Shown here: piece by piece, positions 1-7,295 of the stretch
Position numbering within the stretch: position 1 is the first letter of the stretch
Layout of the letters: every line of letters starts with the position of its first letter
Origin: D2472 sp964444385
GTDB taxonomy: Bacteria; Pseudomonadota; Gammaproteobacteria; Magnimaribacterales; D2472
Assembly (NCBI GenBank): GCA_964444385.1
Contig: CAYUHD010000020.1
Span: 1-23,053, forward strand
Reading direction: 5' to 3'
Length of the DNA stretch: 23,053 nt
Notes under the pieces: model-generated
Databases searched by the model: none
The model's input: only the letters and a program-made list of their open reading frames with translations
Told to the model about the DNA's origin: nothing
Made by a program: the position numbers and the translations under genes

Positions 1-1
1 A

Positions 2-1036
2 GAAAAAAGACAAACACTCCCAATTCTCGCAAATGTTTTGTTTGAGGCAGATGAAAAGTCGTTTAAATTAACAGCAACAGATTTAGAATCAGAGGTGACA
101 ACTACCGGCTCATTATTAAATATAGACTCTGCAGGAAAAACAACAACCTCAGCTAAAAAATTAAATGAGCTGTGCAGATTAATTCCAGATGGCGAGGAGA
201 TAAACCTAATATTGAATGGAGATAAATTAAATATAAAAACTAAAAATGGTAAGTACTCACTATCAACGCTTCCCAGTTCAGACTTTCCTGTATTTGATAT
301 AGATTCTGGCGACTCTCCACTTATTATACCTGCAAAAGATTTACAAGAACTAATAAAAAACACATCATTTGCAATGGGCAATCAAGATTGGAGACATTAC
401 TTAAACGGCTTATATTTATCAATTAATAACAAAGAAATTACAGCCGTTACAACAGACGCACATAGACTTGCAGTTGCAAATCTTTCTATCCAATCTGATC
501 ATTCTTTCTCTGGGATTATTCCTAGAAAATCAATCAACGAAATGGCTAAATTTTTATCAGATGAAGGCGGAGATGCAGAGTTAAAAATTAATAATGCCTC
601 ATTAGAACTTACCGTTGGAAATTTAGTTTTTAAAAGCAAGTTAATAGATGGCAAATTTCCAGATTATCAACAAGTCATTCCTTCTGGGGAAAGCTCTCTT
701 TTAGAGATTAATGTAAGAGATTTTTCTGAAACCTTGAGCAGAGTCTCTGTTTTGTCTAGCGAAAAATATAAAGGTATTCGGTTAATAACTTCAGCTGATG
801 GCGTGAGAATTTTAGCAAACAACCCAGAACAAGAAGAGGCTGAAGAATTCTTCCCAGCAACATATAGCGGAGAAGATATAGATATTGCGTTTAATGTTAC
901 ATACCTTCAAGAGATAATGTCTCACATGCAAACAGATATATGTCACATTAACTTCTTTGGATCAGATAAAAGCTGCTTGCTTACACCCCCAGGTAGCGAT
1001 AGCCCAAAATATGTTGTAATGCCGCTCCTTGTATAG
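2..1036 (+). CDS. dnaN: DNA polymerase III beta sliding clamp (5' truncated by window edge)
   Basis: The ring-shaped processivity clamp tethers DNA polymerase III to DNA and serves as a docking platform for replication and repair proteins. The frame is open from base 2 and reads EKRQTLPILANVLFEADEKS, the conserved DnaN segment that normally begins about 25 residues into the protein. The true start therefore lies left of the window, and an apparent TTG start at 38 is only an internal codon. The 344 visible residues plus the missing stretch give the usual ~366. The C-terminus YVVMPLLV matches the family's conserved YVVMPMRL-like end. recF begins 4 bases after the stop, the standard dnaA-dnaN-recF-gyrB arrangement beside the chromosome origin. 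Identification is firm. Confidence 0.97.
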   Translation, partial: EKRQTLPILANVLFEADEKSFKLTATDLESEVTTTGSLLNIDSAGKTTTSAKKLNELCRLIPDGEEINLILNGDKLNIKTKNGKYSLSTLPSSDFPVFDIDSGDSPLIIPAKDLQELIKNTSFAMGNQDWRHYLNGLYLSINNKEITAVTTDAHRLAVANLSIQSDHSFSGIIPRKSINEMAKFLSDEGGDAELKINNASLELTVGNLVFKSKLIDGKFPDYQQVIPSGESSLLEINVRDFSETLSRVSVLSSEKYKGIRLITSADGVRILANNPEQEEAEEFFPATYSGEDIDIAFNVTYLQEIMSHMQTDICHINFFGSDKSCLLTPPGSDSPKYVVMPLLV

Positions 1037-1040
1037 GTAA

Positions 1041-2120
1041 GTGGCCTTCTCAAAGATAGATCTACGAAACTTTAGGTGCTTTGAGTCCCTTTCTATCGAC
1101 CTTTCCTCTAAAGCTAGCTTATTTTATGGAAAAAATGGCTGCGGAAAGACCTCACTACTAGAGTCTATCTATGTTGCGAGCTCAGGTAGGTCGTTTAGAA
1201 CATCAAATTTAGAATCCCTTATTAAAAATGGCTCTAAAGCCTTTATCATAAGGGCTTATGACGATACAACTGGCTCAATTTTAGAGGTAAATAAAGTTAA
1301 AAATAAGCCAATTAACATCAAAATTAACAATTCTAAGGTCACAATCAGTGAGCTTGTGAGGGCATTCCCGGCATTTTCTATAGACACCAAAACCTTCTTT
1401 TATAATGATAATGCACCTGAGTATCGAAGAAAGCAGTTAGATAGAGGTCTTTTTGTTGCTTCTCCAGATTATGCTAAAGATTGGTTTGGTTATTTCCGCT
1501 CTTTAAAACAAAGAAATTCTGCATTAAAGCTGGGGAATTTAGCCCAAGCAAAAGCCTATGAACCCCTTTTAATTGATCATGGAGAAAAATTGAATATTTT
1601 AAGAGAAAATTTAATTATTGAGGTTAAAGAAATTTACGATAACCTCGTGCAAAAATTAGAACAAGAAAACCAAAGAGCAAAAATATTTTCAGGTCTAGAG
1701 ATATATCTAAAACCAGGCTTTAATAATAAAACAGGCTTAATGGACAGTCTTTTAAATACAAACAGCGCTGATTTAAAAAAAGGGGTTACAACCGTTGGAC
1801 CTCATAGAGCAGATGTTTTATTCAAAAGTAAGGGCTCACTTATAAAAGATATTTTTTCACGCGGAGAGCAAAAACTCCTTTCAATCCTTTGGTCACTTTC
1901 TCAGAACATTTATCTAGGAAGAGCATTTAATTTGAGCCCTATTCTACTTCTAGATGATTTATCTTCTGGGCTTGATGCTGAGATGTTGAGATGCTTTTTG
2001 CCTACTTTAAAATTTATTGAAAATCGTTTTATTTTTTCAAACATTGTTGACCTATTTGGTAGTAAAATAGAGGGTAGCGAACAAGCGTTTAAAAAGTTCC
2101 ACGTGGAACAATTAAAATAA
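1041..2120 (+). CDS. recF: DNA replication and repair ATPase RecF
   Basis: RecF is an SMC/ABC-like ATPase that, with RecO and RecR, helps load RecA at single-strand gaps. The protein has 359 residues, the normal size. The Walker A motif is GKNGCGKT at residues 30-37. TVGPHRAD lies at 251-258, the ABC-type signature FSRGEQK at 272-278 and Walker B ILLLDD at 301-306. The start is GTG, 4 bases after the dnaN stop; the only Shine-Dalgarno-like bases (AGG) overlap that stop, so translation is probably coupled. The last codons also carry a perfect parS-like palindrome (see 2096-2109). gyrB follows after 5 bases. Confidence 0.96.
   Translation: MAFSKIDLRNFRCFESLSIDLSSKASLFYGKNGCGKTSLLESIYVASSGRSFRTSNLESLIKNGSKAFIIRAYDDTTGSILEVNKVKNKPINIKINNSKVTISELVRAFPAFSIDTKTFFYNDNAPEYRRKQLDRGLFVASPDYAKDWFGYFRSLKQRNSALKLGNLAQAKAYEPLLIDHGEKLNILRENLIIEVKEIYDNLVQKLEQENQRAKIFSGLEIYLKPGFNNKTGLMDSLLNTNSADLKKGVTTVGPHRADVLFKSKGSLIKDIFSRGEQKLLSILWSLSQNIYLGRAFNLSPILLLDDLSSGLDAEMLRCFLPTLKFIENRFIFSNIVDLFGSKIEGSEQAFKKFHVEQLK
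2096..2109. promoter_or_regulatory. parS: parS-like centromere site (ParB binding) within recF
   Basis: GTTCCACGTGGAAC is a perfect 14-bp palindrome. It fits the general chromosomal parS pattern GTTNCACGTGNAAC and, as I remember it, the variant used by Pseudomonas. It encodes residues of the RecF C-terminus (FHVEQ), so it is a site embedded in a gene. Chromosomal parS sites usually cluster near the origin, which agrees with its place between recF and gyrB. I found no second CACGTG-centred palindrome in the window. ParB binding is inferred. Confidence 0.8.
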
Positions 2121-2125
2121 CAATA

Positions 2126-4051
2126 ATGTCTAAAAAAATATCAAAAAATAAAAAATATGATTCCTCAAACATTAAGGTTCTTAAAGGCCTTGAAGCGGTT
2201 AAAAAAAGACCTGGTATGTATATAGGTGACACAGATGATGGCTCTGGTCTTCATCATATGATTTTTGAGGTTGTTGATAATTGCGTAGATGAAGCAATGG
2301 CTGGACACTGTTCAAAGATTGACGTCATTATTAATAAAAATGGGTCCATTACAGTAAAAGATAATGGAAGGGGCATCCCTGTAGATACACATAAGGGTGA
2401 GGGGGTGCCCGCGGCTGAGTTAATCATGACAACCCTGCATTCAGGTGGAAAGTTTGACGATAACTCATATAAAGTATCTGGTGGCCTGCATGGTGTGGGC
2501 GTTTCTGTTGTAAACGCCCTTTCAAAGGAGCTGACCTTAACTATATGCAGAGATGGAGGTATGTATCAACAAAAATACAGTGAAGGCCAAGCAAAAACTA
2601 AACTAAAAAAGATTAAGGCGTCCAAAGATACCGGAACCGAGATAACCTTTACAGCGTCAGATAAAATCTTTACCTCTATAAACTTTGAAGTTGATAGGGT
2701 GAACAAAAGGGTTCAGGAGCTATCTTTTTTAAATGCTGGGGTTAGCATTGAAGTAACAGATGCAAGAACCGGAAAATCAAAAAAATTCAAAAATAATGGC
2801 GGTGTTTCGAGTTATGTCGATTATTTAAGAGGGAGAAAACATGCTTTATGCGAGACAATTCAGTGTGATGGCGGCCAAAAGGGCATTACAGTTGAGGTTG
2901 CTATGCAATGGAATGATTCATATAACGAAACTGTTTTATGTTATACAAATAACATACCTCAAAAAGATGGAGGAACTCATTTATCAGGCTTTAGATCAAG
3001 CTTAACACGCGTTTTAAAAGCATTTGTTAAAAAAGAAGGGCTGAACAAAAATGCCCCAGTAGAGTTGCTCGGAGAAGATGTTAGAGAGGGATTAATAGCT
3101 GTTATATCAGTAAAGGTACCAGACCCCAAATTTTCATCTCAAACCAAAGAAAAGCTTGTGTCTTCAGAGATTGAAGGAATAGTGAGCGCCGTCTTAAACA
3201 AAGGCTTAAATGAATTTTTATTAGAAAACCCCAAAGAAGCTCTTACAATACTATCTAAGGTTTCTGAGGCGGCCCTTGCAAGAGAGGCTGCAAGGAAAGC
3301 AAGGGAGATGACAAGGCGAAAGGGGGTTCTTGAGCTAGCTGGACTTCCTGGAAAACTAGCTGACTGCCAAGAAAAAGACCCAGCCCTGTCAGAAATATAT
3401 TTAGTTGAGGGTGATTCGGCCGGGGGCTCAGCAAAACAAGGGCGCAATAGAAAATATCAAGCCATATTGCCATTGAAAGGAAAAATCCTAAACGTGCAAA
3501 AGGCAAGAATTGATAAAGTATTATCATCCGCTGAAATAGGAACACTAGTTAAGGCAATGGGTTGCGGCATTGGAACAGAAGACTTTGATATAGAAAAACT
3601 TAGATATCATAGAATTATAATTATGACTGATGCTGATGTTGACGGGTCGCATATTAGAACCCTGCTTTTAACTTTCTTCTATCAACAATATTTTGATATT
3701 TTAGAAAAAGGGCATGTATATATAGCAATGCCACCCTTGTATAAAATTACCAAAGGAAAATCTTTTGTTTATGCATCCGATGATGATGGAAAAGACAAAG
3801 CAATTAAAGATTTTACAAAATCTGGCTCTAAGGGTATAGACGTACAAAGATACAAAGGCTTAGGAGAGATGAATCCAGACCAGCTATGGGAGACAACAAT
3901 GGATCCTAAGAACAGAAGGATGATGAGGGTGGGTATTAAAGATGCTCAGGACGCAACTGACATGTTCGAAACACTAATGGGTGACGACGTTGAGCCCAGA
4001 AGGGAGTTTATAGAGACAAATGCCCTTTCAGTATCAAACTTAGACATTTAG
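2126..4051 (+). CDS. gyrB: DNA gyrase subunit B, short form lacking the gammaproteobacterial insert
   Basis: GyrB is the ATPase/TOPRIM subunit of DNA gyrase, which with GyrA introduces negative supercoils. The GHKL ATPase motifs are visible: EVVDNCVDEA (48-57), DNGRG (79-83) and GGLHGVG (119-125). The QTKEKL loop, the TOPRIM motif EGDSAGGSAKQGR and DADVDGSHIR follow. The C-terminal RYKGLGEMNP begins at about 575. The protein has only 641 residues against about 804 in E. coli. PPLYK (from about 536) and RYKGLGEMNP are separated by about 34 residues, where E. coli carries a ~165-residue insertion inside TOPRIM. Start ATG lies 5 bases after recF, with no clear Shine-Dalgarno. The stop overlaps that of the convergent acyltransferase gene by 4 bases. 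Confidence 0.97.
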   Translation: MSKKISKNKKYDSSNIKVLKGLEAVKKRPGMYIGDTDDGSGLHHMIFEVVDNCVDEAMAGHCSKIDVIINKNGSITVKDNGRGIPVDTHKGEGVPAAELIMTTLHSGGKFDDNSYKVSGGLHGVGVSVVNALSKELTLTICRDGGMYQQKYSEGQAKTKLKKIKASKDTGTEITFTASDKIFTSINFEVDRVNKRVQELSFLNAGVSIEVTDARTGKSKKFKNNGGVSSYVDYLRGRKHALCETIQCDGGQKGITVEVAMQWNDSYNETVLCYTNNIPQKDGGTHLSGFRSSLTRVLKAFVKKEGLNKNAPVELLGEDVREGLIAVISVKVPDPKFSSQTKEKLVSSEIEGIVSAVLNKGLNEFLLENPKEALTILSKVSEAALAREAARKAREMTRRKGVLELAGLPGKLADCQEKDPALSEIYLVEGDSAGGSAKQGRNRKYQAILPLKGKILNVQKARIDKVLSSAEIGTLVKAMGCGIGTEDFDIEKLRYHRIIIMTDADVDGSHIRTLLLTFFYQQYFDILEKGHVYIAMPPLYKITKGKSFVYASDDDGKDKAIKDFTKSGSKGIDVQRYKGLGEMNPDQLWETTMDPKNRRMMRVGIKDAQDATDMFETLMGDDVEPRREFIETNALSVSNLDI

Positions 4052-4719
4052 CCAATCTCTGAATAGGTTTTATCAATCCATAGGTATGCCTCTTGTGTTA
4101 TGGCCTTTGGATCATTGCCCAAAATAGGCTTTCCAATAACGACTTTTATCTCCCCGCGTCTTTTTTTAAAAGACCGATTCATCCAATATTTACCTGAGTT
4201 ATGACATATAGGAATCACAGGAACCAATTCATTCGACGCCAAAACGCCGCAACTGTTTCCAAATTTCCCTATACCATCCTGGGGCTTTCTTCTTGTTCCC
4301 TCTGGAAAGATCAATACTGTAAAACCATCCTTTATTCTTTGCCCGCCAATTTTTATAACCCTTTTAAGGCTTCCCATTTTTAATTTTCTATTTATTGCAA
4401 TTGGTTCCAACCTAGAGATTGCCCAGCCAAAAAAGGGGATTATAAGAATTTCTTTTTTTAGTATGCTGCTTGTCGGCAGAAATAATGTCTGAAGAAACAA
4501 AGACTCCCAGGGCCCCTGATGATTTGAAGCCATTACAAATGGGGTCTCAGGAATGTTATCAAGACCCTCAACAACCCAGCTTATTCCACATAACCCCTTT
4601 AACAATTTTAAAATAAACAATATCCATAATTTGCCAATGTATTGGCATGATCTAATTGAAAGAAAGAAAGAGCAAAAAATAATAATTAAAGAAACAAAAA
4701 TTAAACTGATAAAAAACAC
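4048..4719 (-). CDS. PlsC-like 1-acylglycerol-3-phosphate acyltransferase family protein
   Basis: This is a membrane lysophospholipid acyltransferase family member, probably moving an acyl chain onto lysophosphatidic acid in phospholipid synthesis. There is an N-terminal membrane segment at about residues 2-20 and probably a second hydrophobic stretch at about 30-45. Motif I is NHQGPWE, with His67 and Glu72: HX4E in place of the commoner HX4D. Motif III is FPEGTR (138-143). As I recall, Pseudomonas has a similar HX4E acyltransferase (PA0005/lptA) just after gyrB, so locus and sequence agree. The start is GTG at 4719 without an obvious ribosome site. It lies 53 bases downstream of the glycyl-tRNA synthetase gene on the same strand. 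The exact acyl acceptor is not provable here. Confidence 0.87.
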   Translation of the reverse strand: MFFISLIFVSLIIIFCSFFLSIRSCQYIGKLWILFILKLLKGLCGISWVVEGLDNIPETPFVMASNHQGPWESLFLQTLFLPTSSILKKEILIIPFFGWAISRLEPIAINRKLKMGSLKRVIKIGGQRIKDGFTVLIFPEGTRRKPQDGIGKFGNSCGVLASNELVPVIPICHNSGKYWMNRSFKKRRGEIKVVIGKPILGNDPKAITQEAYLWIDKTYSEIG

Positions 4720-4772
4720 TACATAAAAAATAAAAGTAAAAATTATTTAAGCTCCTATATATAGACTTTTGT

Positions 4773-6289
4773 CTACTTTAATATTAACCCTTCAAAATAA
4801 GAGGGAAGTTTTTTAATTTCTATTCTTTGTTGTTCCATGGAATCTCTGTCACGAACTGTTACTGACTTGTCTTCAAGGGTTTCAAAATCTACCGTTATAC
4901 ACAACGGCGTTCCTATCTCATCATGTCGTCTGTAACTTTTTCCAATATTTCCAGAGTTTTCAAGCAAAACCCTCCCCAATCTTTGTTTTTGAAGATCTCT
5001 TTTGATATTTGACGCAACATCAACTAGCTCGGGGTGGTTTTTCTTTAGGGGTATTACAGCAGCCTTAATTGGAGATAAATGTGGCTTCAAATTCAAAACA
5101 GTCCTTGTCTTACCATCCTTCAATTCTTCTAGTTTGTAGGCCTCATTTAAAATTGCAAGCACACCCCTATCTACGCCAGCCGATGGCTCAATTACATATG
5201 GAACAGTCCACCTTTTAGTTTCTTGATCTTGTGTAGCGAGTCTTGCATTCGAGTCTTTATTTTCTATGACGTCGGACTGTATATCTAATTCTTCTTGATT
5301 TTTACTATGCGAACCTAAATCAAAATCAGTGCGGTTAGCTATTCCCTCTAATTCTTCAAGCCCATGTGGAAATTTGTACATAATATCAACAGTGGCTTTT
5401 GAATAATGAGCTAGCTCATCCTTGGGAACATGATATAGCTCTAAACTATCTCTTTTTACTCCTTGCTCATCCCACCATTTTAATCTTGTTTCAATCCAGC
5501 TCTCATGCCACTCTTCATCAGTCCCTGGAGCAACAAAAAACTCAAGCTCCATCTGTTCAAATTCCCTAACTCGAAAAATAAAATTCCTTGGCGTAATCTC
5601 ATTTCTAAAGGCTTTACCTATCTGAGCAATCCCAAATGGAGGTTGTTTAGAGGTTGAATCTACAACATTCTTGAAGTTTGTAAAAATATGCTGAGCTGTT
5701 TCAGGCCTTAGATATGCAAAGGAATCTTTATCTTCAACTGGGCCCACTGAAGTCTTAAACATGAGATTAAATGGCCGTGGCTCTGTAAGATCTTTTGATC
5801 CACATGATGGACAATTGTCAGATTTAAATTTGTCTGCTCGCCACCTAGATTTACATTCCTTGCAGTCTATAAGTGGATCGGTAAAAGTATCTTCATGACC
5901 GGAAAATTTTAAAACATTCTGCTTTGTTAATATTGATGCATCTAACCCCTCAACATCATCTCTATCAAAAACCATTTCTCTCCACCANNNNNNNNNNNNN
6001 NNNNNNNNNNNNNNNNNNNNNNNNNNNNNNNNNNNNNNNNNNNNNNNNNNNNNNNNNNNNNNNNNNNNNNNNNNNNNNNNNNNNNNNTTGATGCATCTAA
6101 CCCCTCAACATCATCTCTATCAAAAACCATTTCTCTCCACCACGATTGTTTTAAGTTATTTTTAAGCTCAACACCCAGCGGTCCATAATCATAGAGACCC
6201 TGCAGGCCTCCATAAATTTCATTGGATTGAAATATAAACCCCCTTCTTTTACAGAGGGCCACAAGCTCCTCCATTGTCTTTGCTGTCAA
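4773..6289 (-). CDS. glyS: Glycyl-tRNA synthetase, single-chain type (split only by a scaffold gap)
   Basis: This class II synthetase charges tRNA-Gly. The coding sequence appears as two pieces in different frames, 6289 to the gap and 5975-4773, but both contain MVFDRDDVEGLDAS because 55 bases are duplicated around 100 N. Collapsing the duplicate gives one intact 453-residue protein, the normal size of the dimeric one-chain enzyme. The start region reads MTAKTMEELVALCKRRGF. A Cys4 zinc-like insert has CxxC pairs at about 91/94 and 108/111. Motif 2 (FRNEITPRNFIFRVREF) is at about 176-192, motif 3 is GVDRGVLAIL, and a C-terminal anticodon-binding domain follows. Start TTG at 6289 is preferred because AAAGG sits 6 bases upstream; ATG at 6274 is the alternative. 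Most gammaproteobacteria use the unrelated two-subunit glyQ/glyS enzyme instead. The symbol is ambiguous for that reason. Confidence 0.93.
5933..5987. repeat. 55-bp direct repeat, left copy (contig-end overlap)
   Basis: This stretch, from TTGATGCATC to TTCTCTCCACCA, is identical to 6088-6142, and the two copies directly flank the run of N. It is part of the glycyl-tRNA synthetase gene. It is best read as the same bases assembled at the ends of two contigs, not a biological repeat. Confidence 0.95.
5988..6087. other. Assembly gap of exactly 100 N
   Basis: One hundred N in a row is the usual placeholder for a scaffold join of unknown size. The flanks overlap by 55 identical bases, so the true gap is most likely zero or negative and no sequence is missing from the synthetase gene. 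Confidence 0.97.
6088..6142. repeat. 55-bp direct repeat, right copy (contig-end overlap)
   Basis: Identical to 5933-5987. Removing one copy plus the N (155 bases, not a multiple of three) restores a single reading frame for glycyl-tRNA synthetase, which is strong evidence of an artefact. Confidence 0.95.
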
Positions 6290-6431
6290 AATAAGCCTTT
6301 ATTTTTCATATAGTAAGAAGAGTACATTATGCAGTTATTTTAATTAGATCAATAGAGTTTTTGTCCAACTCTACGAAGATAAAGCTATAAAATAGCCAAT
6401 TAAAGGACGATAATTAATAAAAACCTCAAAA
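6290..6431. promoter_or_regulatory. Divergent intergenic region with candidate promoter and small inverted repeat
   Basis: These 142 bases separate the divergent synthetase and lipid A acyltransferase genes, so both promoters should lie here. For the rightward gene, TATAAA at 6386-6391 could be a -10, with a weak TTGTCC at 6361-6366 (19-base spacer). A perfect inverted repeat TAGAGTT/AACTCTA lies at 6353-6359 and 6367-6373 around a 7-base loop and overlaps that -35. It could be an operator or chance. No convincing leftward promoter or leader RNA structure was found. Confidence 0.35.
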
Positions 6432-7295
6432 ATGAAAATAATTTTTTATATTTTATCTATTTATCCTTTGAAATTTGCATTTCTATTTTGGGATATAGCA
6501 TTCAAAGTTACGCCATTAAGCATTTTAAGATTTTTCCCTCCGTTTAAGGTAACAAAAAAGAACTTATCAATAGCCTTTCCAGCCCTTAATGAGCATGAAT
6601 TAAGCCTTCTCTCCAAAGAAAGCTACAAAGAGACATTAAAAAGCGTTTATGAAACTCTATATACCTGGTCGCGACCTAGAGAAAAAATTATTTATCAAAC
6701 CAAAAAAATTAACAATAGGTTTTTATTTAAACAGCCTAACCAGAAAGATGGATTGATAATTTTTGCATTACATAATAGAAGTATAGACTTTATGTTGAGG
6801 TGGATAAGCTCACAAAGATCTCACACAGCCCTCTATAAAAAAATAAAATTTAAATCAATAAATCGATTTGTTAAAAAATTTAGAGAAGAGGGAAAGTGCA
6901 AAATGGTTGAGGCTGGAATTGGAGGAGTGAAGACAGTTCTTAATTCATTGGAAAATAATCAGATGATCTGCATGGCATCTGATCAAGTTCCAGCTGATGG
7001 ACTTGGGACCTACTCTACCTTTTTTGGTCATGAGTGTTATTCATTTTCTTTGGCTCCAAAATTAGCAAGAAAATCAAAAAAACAAATTCTGTTAACTTAT
7101 CTTTCATATGAAAAAGACATTGGTCACATTATAAATTTTAAAAAACCCGATAATGAAATTTATTCAAAAAACGGAATCGATATAATGAATTGGGAAATGG
7201 AGGAAGAGATTAAAAAATCTCCAATAGAATATTCATGGGAATATAAAAAATTTAGGAAACTTTCTAAAGGCCCAAGAGATATCTACAAAGACTAA
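6432..7295 (+). CDS. LpxL/HtrB-family lipid A acyltransferase-like protein
   Basis: This family adds secondary acyl chains to lipid A at the inner membrane. The N-terminus is hydrophobic (about 1-22), anchoring it to the membrane. The catalytic HX4D motif is HNRSID, with His114 and Asp119. A later SDQVPADGLGTYSTFFG segment and the C-terminal SPIEYSWEYKKFRK, the family's PEQYxWxxKRF signature, confirm the assignment. At 287 residues it is slightly short of the ~300-310 of E. coli LpxL. As I recall, Pseudomonas carries a homologue at this same place just past glyQS. The start ATG has no clear Shine-Dalgarno. Its stop codon overlaps that of trkH on the other strand. Which acyl chain it uses cannot be told. 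Confidence 0.88.
   Translation: MKIIFYILSIYPLKFAFLFWDIAFKVTPLSILRFFPPFKVTKKNLSIAFPALNEHELSLLSKESYKETLKSVYETLYTWSRPREKIIYQTKKINNRFLFKQPNQKDGLIIFALHNRSIDFMLRWISSQRSHTALYKKIKFKSINRFVKKFREEGKCKMVEAGIGGVKTVLNSLENNQMICMASDQVPADGLGTYSTFFGHECYSFSLAPKLARKSKKQILLTYLSYEKDIGHIINFKKPDNEIYSKNGIDIMNWEMEEEIKKSPIEYSWEYKKFRKLSKGPRDIYKD

Noticed and set aside
3139..3545. Long open frames on the minus strand inside gyrB
   Set aside because: Shadow frames opposite a well-conserved gene, with no recognisable protein features or start signals.
4762..4775. TAGAC-TTTT-GTCTA hairpin at the end of the synthetase gene as a terminator
   Set aside because: Only a 5-bp stem and no T-run follows on either strand.
4773..6289. 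Glycyl-tRNA synthetase as a frameshifted pseudogene
   Set aside because: The frame break is created by 100 N plus a duplicated 55-mer (155 bases). Removing them restores one normal 453-residue protein.
6290..6431. T-box or riboswitch leader before the glycyl-tRNA synthetase gene
   Set aside because: No conserved T-box sequence or terminator/antiterminator structure, and the space is too short; glycine riboswitch elements were not seen.
6799..6807. DnaA-box-like TTATCCACC on the minus strand
   Set aside because: A single 8-of-9 match inside a coding region, with no cluster; the origin itself is expected left of the window near dnaA.
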